The position numbers were made by a program, and so were the translations under genes. Source: CAYZSU01 sp964480565 (GTDB lineage Bacteria; UBA10199; 2-02-FULL-44-16; JAAZCA01). Taken from it: 9,205 nt of DNA. This document shows positions 7,393-9,205 of this stretch, piece after piece. The DNA is taken from NCBI GenBank assembly GCA_964480565.1, contig CAYZSU010000082.1, positions 1-9,205 on the forward strand. The letters are read 5' to 3'. Under the pieces are notes generated by a model. That model made no database searches. It was not told where the DNA came from and saw nothing but the letters and a program-made list of their open reading frames with translations. Each line of letters opens with the position of its first letter. The first letter of the stretch is position 1.

Positions 7393-8199
7393 CTAAAAAT
7401 AGACAGTAAATGACCAATTCATGCGCAACAGCCCATCATCGGTTAAGAATTTCTTTGGCGGTTTTGCAAATGGTGCAGAGGATCTTACTGTACGCAAGGT
7501 TTCAGAATCAAAACCAGGAATGCCTGAACTTTTTTCAACAAATAGTTCATTTAAATTACCTTTCGCATCCACTGTAATAATCAACTTGGAAACTATTTTA
7601 TTCGAATAACGCTCATTCTTAGAAAAATGATAAATTAGTGACTGTCTTGGACTAAATGTTCGCCGAAATATACGCTTTATTCGAACAAAGTAATCTGCAT
7701 TTGGATAATGCATCACATTTAATGCTGTTTTAATTCCACGTTTTATATCAGGGAAAAAATCATTATCTGCTGACTGTGAGTGCGCAGCAGAATGATTATC
7801 TTGATTTGAAAATAATCGTTCATCTATATTATATAAATCTGCGATACTTAATTTTCTTTTCATATTACTGCGATGAGATTGTTTTTTTTTATGTAGTTTT
7901 GTACGATGCGATTCAGATCTAGACGTAGACACTGTTTCTTGAGTAACAGTGCTATTCATCTCACCTATATACTGAGGATTAACGGGTTTTTTACTATTAT
8001 CCGGAGAATCAATATCTGCAATACGGAGACGTTGATTATTTAAATCAACTGGAAACACTGTAATTACTTTTTCCAGGTCATGATTCTCCAAATTTGGAAA
8101 CATGTGGAATACACAAAAAATAAGAATATGCAGACCAATAGACATAAAGACATAGGCCCATAACCCTAATGATCTGCGATCTGAAATAGTAATAAACAT
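7393..8199 (-). CDS. TonB-family energy transducer-like protein
   Basis: The 268-residue protein has a short cytoplasmic N-terminus and one transmembrane helix at about 11-34, with Ser20 and His24 spaced as in the SxxxH motif of TonB anchors that contact ExbB/ExbD-type motors. A periplasmic linker follows, with PQYIGEMNSTVTQETVS (75-91), a segment type I associate with TonB-like proteins. A very basic Ser/His/Lys stretch lies at 92-116. Residues about 200-268 form a TonB C-terminal domain: KLIITVDAKGNLNELFVEKS, SSGIPGFD, SAPFAKPP, and the closing strand MNWSFTVYF. Classical TonB has a proline-rich spacer; here the linker is proline-poor. It begins 9 bp after recO with no visible Shine-Dalgarno, so it is probably co-transcribed and may depend on translational coupling. 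The substrate or outer-membrane partner is unknown, and no exbB/exbD lies in the window. Family confidence is good; the specific role is unassigned. Confidence 0.8.
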   Translation of the reverse strand: MFITISDRRSLGLWAYVFMSIGLHILIFCVFHMFPNLENHDLEKVITVFPVDLNNQRLRIADIDSPDNSKKPVNPQYIGEMNSTVTQETVSTSRSESHRTKLHKKKQSHRSNMKRKLSIADLYNIDERLFSNQDNHSAAHSQSADNDFFPDIKRGIKTALNVMHYPNADYFVRIKRIFRRTFSPRQSLIYHFSKNERYSNKIVSKLIITVDAKGNLNELFVEKSSGIPGFDSETLRTVRSSAPFAKPPKKFLTDDGLLRMNWSFTVYF

Positions 8200-8208
8200 A
8201 ATTAATAA

Positions 8209-8925
8209 TTAAAAAACACTTTTAAGCGGCTTTCCGACCACAAATTCAATATACTTTGACATTACCTGTTCAGCCAAACGATAATGCCTATCACCTAATG
8301 AATTACTCACTGTAGTTAATGCGCTTAAACCAGCAGCTGCAGCTTGGCTCACAGGAATATTATAACCTGTATGCGTTACCATGCTGTTGATCTTTCCCAG
8401 TTCGCAATTCAAGAAAAATGGTTCTTTATTTTTCATTACATGATCACAGGCTGATAAATCAGGCTTAAATCCACAAAATTTAAGCCATGTATATTCAAAT
8501 GCTAAAATATCCGATATTTTTGGCTCATATTTACATAAACCTGTTAAGAATAATTCCAATAATCGATAGAGCTCTTTGCTGGATTGATGATCTTGCAAAA
8601 AAAGTTGCGATAATTCAATCGCACGCAACATGGCCTGAATTCGTTCATAGGATGATAATATACCATGCATGCTATATTTAGGGCGTGCAGAGGATAATTG
8701 TGACATACGCTCACTATTTTTAGGTATCGATAAACTAACCTGCAATATTTGGCCAAGCTCAATAGACGAACCAAATCGCTTTACCGAACGTCTTGCTGAT
8801 TTAGCCATGGCAGATAACCGTCCATGATCCTTTGTAAATAAATGCACAATCCAATCCGCTTCACCAAAAGCAAAGCGTTTAATAACAATACCTTCATCAT
8901 GTACAATATTTTTTTTCTGTATCAT
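8209..8925 (-). CDS. recO: DNA repair protein RecO
   Basis: RecO acts in the RecFOR pathway: it binds SSB-coated single-stranded DNA and, with RecR, helps load RecA at gaps. The N-terminal OB-fold is clear: DEGIVIKRFAFGEADWIVHLFTKDHGRLSAMAKSARR, with the basic run and RFGSSIELGQ following. The helical C-terminal part contains YERIQAMLRAIELSQLFL, a LLELFLTGL helix, and FEYTWLKFCGFKPDLSAC. The classical four-cysteine zinc site of some RecO proteins is not intact, as only scattered Cys residues remain, which is common in Proteobacteria. I chose ATG at 8923-8925, which gives 238 residues; a GTG two codons upstream (8929-8931) would give 240. Neither has a strong ribosome binding site. Length is normal for the family. 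The era and pdxJ genes that often flank recO are not present; a TonB-like gene follows instead. Confidence 0.93.
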   Translation of the reverse strand: MIQKKNIVHDEGIVIKRFAFGEADWIVHLFTKDHGRLSAMAKSARRSVKRFGSSIELGQILQVSLSIPKNSERMSQLSSARPKYSMHGILSSYERIQAMLRAIELSQLFLQDHQSSKELYRLLELFLTGLCKYEPKISDILAFEYTWLKFCGFKPDLSACDHVMKNKEPFFLNCELGKINSMVTHTGYNIPVSQAAAAGLSALTTVSNSLGDRHYRLAEQVMSKYIEFVVGKPLKSVF

Positions 8926-8931
8926 ACCCAC

Positions 8932-9135
8932 TCACTCATAGATGGCATGCAATCGACTTTCGTATTAACAATCACTACATTTTTTTGACCCATATTAAAA
9001 TAATACGCAGAATTGACTGATTTATTAAAAAAATCAATAAAATAGGCATATCATACCAGGGCACATGCATAAAAAACACAATAAGTATCCGGATCATAAA
9101 GTTGCATTCAAAAGTTATTATCTCTATCCATTTCC
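8932..9135. other. Gene-free region upstream of recO
   Basis: This AT-rich stretch must contain the recO promoter on the minus strand, but no -35/-10 pair stands out. A tatgat at about 9048-9053 on that strand is a possible -10 with a poor -35. A small stem (tgattt/aaatca around 9018-9036) is visible. The only sizeable frame here is hydrophobic and begins inside the neighbouring inverted repeat, so I do not call it a gene. Confidence 0.3.
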
Positions 9136-9182
9136 CCGTGCCAGGCATGGATGGGGTTGTACGGACTCCATGCCTGGCACGG
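9136..9182. repeat. Perfect 16-bp inverted repeat (REP-like hairpin)
   Basis: The arms ccgtgccaggcatgga (9136-9151) and tccatgcctggcacgg (9167-9182) are exact inverted copies around a 15-base loop (9152-9166). The element is GC-rich against an AT-rich background. No T-run follows on either strand, so it is not an ordinary intrinsic terminator. The form fits a REP-type palindromic repeat unit. The rest of the window (9183-9205) shows nothing further. Confidence 0.85.
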
Positions 9183-9205
9183 ATTATCATTTGGAACCCA
9201 TAATC

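Noticed and set aside
8975..9190. 71-codon hydrophobic open frame on the minus strand upstream of recO
   Set aside because: It starts inside the perfect inverted repeat, lacks a ribosome binding site, and its hydrophobicity reflects AT-rich codons.
1..9205. CRISPR array, tRNA or rRNA genes, integrase or transposase genes
   Set aside because: No regularly spaced repeats, cloverleaf-like sequence, rRNA segments or recombinase-like proteins were recognised in the window.

Overview
The window is AT-rich DNA with typical bacterial gene structure: short intergenic gaps, Shine-Dalgarno-led starts and an operon. The glycine-cleavage P-protein is split into two chains (gcvPA and gcvPB). FolD and RecO have bacterial sequences, and the TonB-type protein points to a Gram-negative envelope. 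Together with the low GC content this suggests a gammaproteobacterium, perhaps of the Legionella/Coxiella type, where split P-proteins are known. The taxon is an inference, because no rRNA or other taxonomic marker is present.

Layout: (1) 1-1581, plus strand: a 5'-truncated gene. Its product starts inside what looks like the winged-helix end of a STAND/AAA-type ATPase and continues as a long TPR array. (2) 1582-2035: a 454-bp gene-free stretch with small palindromes, a 126-bp palindromic MITE-like element (1743-1868) and a candidate promoter. (3) 2036-7349, plus strand: folD-gcvT-gcvH-gcvPA-gcvPB. (4) 7393-8925, minus strand: recO followed 9 bp later by a TonB-like energy-transducer gene, convergent with the gcv operon. 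(5) 8926-9205: no gene, and a perfect 16-bp-stem inverted repeat near the end.

The central operon forms one metabolic unit. GcvPA/GcvPB decarboxylate glycine and load the aminomethyl group on the lipoyl arm of GcvH. GcvT releases ammonia and passes the one-carbon unit to tetrahydrofolate, giving 5,10-methylene-THF. FolD interconverts 5,10-methylene-THF with 5,10-methenyl-THF and 10-formyl-THF for purine and formyl-Met-tRNA synthesis. The fourth component, dihydrolipoyl dehydrogenase (L-protein), is not here and is presumably shared with the 2-oxoacid dehydrogenases elsewhere.

I found no convincing novel defence, mobile or biosynthetic system. The points most worth a second look are the two palindromic repeats, the truncated STAND/TPR protein, the unusual TonB-like protein beside recO, and folD at the head of the gcv operon. 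No glycine riboswitch is visible ahead of the operon.
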